Origin: Verrucomicrobiota bacterium | GTDB taxonomy: Bacteria > Verrucomicrobiota > Verrucomicrobiia > Verrucomicrobiales > Verrucomicrobiaceae | DNA length: 64,000 nt | Direction of reading: 5' to 3' | Assembly: GCA_017301975.1 (NCBI GenBank) | Contig: JAFLEI010000008.1 | Coordinates: 62,001 to 126,000 of the forward strand | Shown here: piece after piece, positions 62,177-64,000 of the stretch | How the letters are laid out: every line of letters starts with the position of its first letter | How positions within the stretch are numbered: position 1 is the first letter of the stretch | Program-made: the position numbers and the translations under genes | The notes under the pieces: generated by a model | The model's input: only the letters and a program-made list of their open reading frames with translations | Database searches by the model: none | What the model was told of the DNA's origin: nothing

Positions 62177-62827
62177 ATGAAAACACACATCCTCATCCTC
62201 GCCTTCGCCTGCGTCACCGCTGCGAACGCCGCCGACAAGCTCGCCGCCATCTCCGAAGCCTGGCAGCAATCTCTCACGGCTGAATCCAACAGCGATTACC
62301 CCGCTGCGCTGGAGGGCGTCCTCGCTTTCAAAAACGCCGGCGGCGAGACCTACCTCGCCGCAGTGCGTGCCGGCTGGCTTTCCTACCTCAACAAGGACTA
62401 CGCAAAGGCCGTCCAGTATTACACCACCGCCGCCAAACAGGAACCGCGCGCCATCACACCTCACCTCGGCCTCATGAACGTGTATCTCGCGCAGACCCAG
62501 CCCGAGGACGCCCTGCGTGCCGCCCGTGAAGTCCTCAAAATCGACCAGTTCCATCGTCCCACACTGCTCACCGCCGGTGAGATTCTCTTCAATCACCAGG
62601 ACTACCGCAAAGCCGAGGTGTACTTTGAGCGCGCTTACAAGCTGATGCCTGAAGACCCCCTCGGCATGAGCTGGTTCGGCTGGTCGCTGATCAATCAAGG
62701 GCAGGCCCGCATCGCCGCGCCCTTGTTTGAAAAGCTCATGCAGATCAATCCGGACGGCTACCTGGTGCAGGACGGCTTTGCCATCACCCGCTCCGGCCCG
62801 CCAGGACCTCCTCCCGTCCAGCGCTAG
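62177..62827 (+). CDS. Exported TPR-repeat protein
   Basis: A 216-residue protein with a signal peptide (MKTHILILAFACVTAANAA) and about five TPR units, for example YLAAVRAGWLSYLNKDYAKA and PTLLTAGEILFNHQDYRKAE, ending in a Pro-rich tail. It starts 19 bp after the urea-transporter/peptidase gene, so it should be co-transcribed and may be a periplasmic scaffold for it. No enzymatic domain. Confidence 0.87.
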   Translation: MKTHILILAFACVTAANAADKLAAISEAWQQSLTAESNSDYPAALEGVLAFKNAGGETYLAAVRAGWLSYLNKDYAKAVQYYTTAAKQEPRAITPHLGLMNVYLAQTQPEDALRAAREVLKIDQFHRPTLLTAGEILFNHQDYRKAEVYFERAYKLMPEDPLGMSWFGWSLINQGQARIAAPLFEKLMQINPDGYLVQDGFAITRSGPPGPPPVQR

Positions 62828-62873
62828 TTCCACATGGTTAGATTTGACCATCTTCGGGCAAGCTGCCCTCCGG

Positions 62874-62919
62874 GCGGAGCAAAGTAGCCATGTTCCTGTG
62901 GAACATGGGAACGCTCCGC
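62874..62919. repeat. Nested hairpin element
   Basis: An inner perfect 9-bp stem, CCATGTTCC-TGT-GGAACATGG (62888-62908), is enclosed by GCGGAGC (62874-62880) and GCTCCGC (62913-62919). The two-tier fold downstream of the TPR gene suggests a 3'-end element or a small structured RNA. No T-run follows. Confidence 0.6.
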
Positions 62920-63130
62920 TTCGCCCCAGACTCTTAACAATGTAGAACTAGAGTGCTTTACATAAACACACAACCTCGCTGCTGCCCCTGGTTTGCATCA
63001 GTGCAGATGGATTGAAATACGACAGGCGCTCCTGTCTGTCCCCAGCGCACTTGGCAGAATCATCCACAGGCCACGAATAAGATCAAAATGATCCATCCAA
63101 TCTTGCATCATAAACTGACGTCTTTGTCTT

Positions 63131-63275
63131 GAAGGCCAACGGCCTTCCGTCATTCAGCCCAGGGGTGCCGAGCTTTAGCGAGTGCTCCCCTGGGTTCAGG
63201 CAGCCAATCCGGAAGCAAACCCATCACCTTCTTCGCGCACCACGTCTTCCAGCAGCGCCTCACGGCCATTCCGCC
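63131..63275. repeat. Dispersed structured repeat, copy 2
   Basis: The first hairpin GAAGGCC-AAC-GGCCTTC (63131-63147) is identical to copy 1. In the second, the outer stem is CCCAGGGG/CCCCTGGG (63158-63165 and 63187-63194) and the inner one GCT/AGC (63072 offset aside: 63172-63174 and 63177-63179), where copy 1 has AGGGA/TCCCT and GCC/GGC. Both changes keep pairing. The tail shares GGAAGCAAA, TTCTTCG and CCAGCAGCG with copy 1 and ends about 70 bp before the PaaK-like start. Confidence 0.75.
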
Positions 63276-63343
63276 ACTGGGGCCTGTGTCTCCCCACGAA
63301 AAGCCCCATCCTGCACAATCCTCAACAATAGAGCAGGGACCCC

Positions 63344-64000
63344 ATGCACACGCCTTCCCAGATTCGCGCCCGCGGCCGGTTCCTCCACGCCGCCCTCGAT
63401 CAAGTGATCGAACAACGCGGCTGGAGCACAGCCAGGCGCCGGGCTCACCAGTGGCGTGTGCTCCGCTCCTTGGTGCAGCATGCCCACACCCACATCCCGC
63501 TCTATCAGAAGCTCTTTGCAGAGGCCGGATTCACCCCCGCAATGCTCCAAGACTGGGAGGACATCTCCAGGCTCCCCATTCTCACCAAATCCCATCTGCG
63601 CACCGCCACGCGGGCGGATTTGATCGCCCAAGACAACCGTGATGACATCCGCTGGCTGGCGTCCTCCGGCTCCACGGGCACACCCGCCAGCATGGCTCGC
63701 ACGGAGGAGTCACTCTGGCATTACATGGCCTGCAACACGGCCTTGTACTATGACTGGTGCCACGGCACGCCGCTCACCCATGGCCTCTATCTCGTCGATA
63801 TGGCTCCCGACAGCATCGACTTCGCCACTGCCGATCTCCTGCGCACCACCGTGCCGGATTCGCGCATCTTTTCCGTTCACGATCCCGTCTCCAAACTCAC
63901 GCACGAACTCCTGGGCATCGCCCCTGAATTCATTTCTTCCTACCCATCCACACTCCGCGCCATCGCACTGGATCTGCGCGCGCAAAACCGCGTCGTAAAA
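63344..64000 (+). CDS. PaaK/CapK-like adenylate-forming enzyme (3' end outside window)
   Basis: The frame opens at ATG 63344 and runs 219 codons to the window edge. It matches the N-terminal half of phenylacetate-CoA ligase/CapK-type enzymes: ARRRAHQWRVLRSLVQHAHT, LPILTKSHLRTATRADL and the ATP-binding loop WLASSGSTGTPASM. The missing part should contain the remaining adenylation motifs. Such enzymes activate carboxylic acids for CoA, carrier protein or amide transfer, and are common in capsule and natural-product loci. It is the last visible member of the PqqD-like cluster, set apart by a 516-bp gap. Confidence 0.87.
   Translation, partial: MHTPSQIRARGRFLHAALDQVIEQRGWSTARRRAHQWRVLRSLVQHAHTHIPLYQKLFAEAGFTPAMLQDWEDISRLPILTKSHLRTATRADLIAQDNRDDIRWLASSGSTGTPASMARTEESLWHYMACNTALYYDWCHGTPLTHGLYLVDMAPDSIDFATADLLRTTVPDSRIFSVHDPVSKLTHELLGIAPEFISSYPSTLRAIALDLRAQNRVVK

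Larger units (their letters stand above)
62828..63343. other. 516-bp structured gap before the PaaK-like gene
   Basis: No gene is supported here. The gap holds a nested hairpin (62874-62919), a small GACAGG/CCTGTC hairpin (63021-63036) and repeat copy 2 (63131-63275). The AT-rich section 62920-62960 could carry a promoter for the PaaK-like gene. Confidence 0.5.

Overview
The window reads as chromosomal DNA from a GC-rich, Gram-negative bacterium of the Planctomycetes-Verrucomicrobia-Chlamydiae group, most probably a Verrucomicrobiota member of the Prosthecobacter/Verrucomicrobium type. This is inference from gene content: an iduronate-type sulfatase, an ECF-like sigma factor next to paralogous membrane Ser/Thr kinases, a large type V autotransporter, a long MoxR/BatA operon ending in a squalene-cyclase-repeat protein, and many starts preceded by C-rich sequence instead of a Shine-Dalgarno. 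I saw no rRNA, tRNA, CRISPR array, prophage or insertion sequence.

Layout. 1-8.4 kb: a truncated exported protein, an AraC regulator, a family-2 glycosyltransferase, an EF-hand sulfatase, a divergent ArsR/CobW-type metal-homeostasis pair, a PQQ-type sugar dehydrogenase and a TPR protein. 8.5-11.9 kb: a co-directional set with a small membrane protein, an atypical PiT-family transporter, an outer-membrane barrel-like protein and a periplasmic rhodanese, which looks like a sulfur-oxyanion unit. 12-16.8 kb: an exported unknown, glnB (PII) under a convincing sigma54 promoter and ending in a strong terminator, a DUF47/PiT phosphate pair, and bioA. 16.9-27.7 kb: sigma factor, two tandem kinases that share a nearly identical catalytic region, and a 1564-residue autotransporter. 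27.7-29.5 kb: a sodium:solute symporter with a small partner.

29.6-46.3 kb is one minus-strand operon of nine genes, mostly overlapping by 4 bp: MoxR ATPase, DUF58, a small membrane protein, BatA/VWA, VWA/amidotransferase-like, a large DUF4175-like membrane protein, a repeat protein, an alpha/alpha-toroid protein and a repeat protein ending in thioredoxin. 46.4-55.2 kb: HDAC-type deacetylase, RNase PH, a voltage-sensor-like membrane protein with a terminal coiled coil, an OmpR-type regulator, a serine hydrolase, a ParE/antitoxin pair, and an amino-acid permease coupled to an unknown exported protein.

55.6 kb to the end is plus-strand: three small proteins (one a stand-alone GreA/B C-terminal-like domain), then a putative biosynthetic cluster of PqqD-like carrier, ATP-grasp ligase, PLP decarboxylase, urea-transporter/M23 fusion, TPR protein and a PaaK/CapK-like adenylating enzyme cut by the window edge. 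This cluster and the extended MoxR operon are the best candidates for undescribed systems. Among non-coding signals the strongest are a two-copy ~145-bp intergenic repeat whose copies differ by compensatory changes, and an array of GTCAAC-like hexamers at 10-bp spacing around a hairpin between rph and the deacetylase gene.
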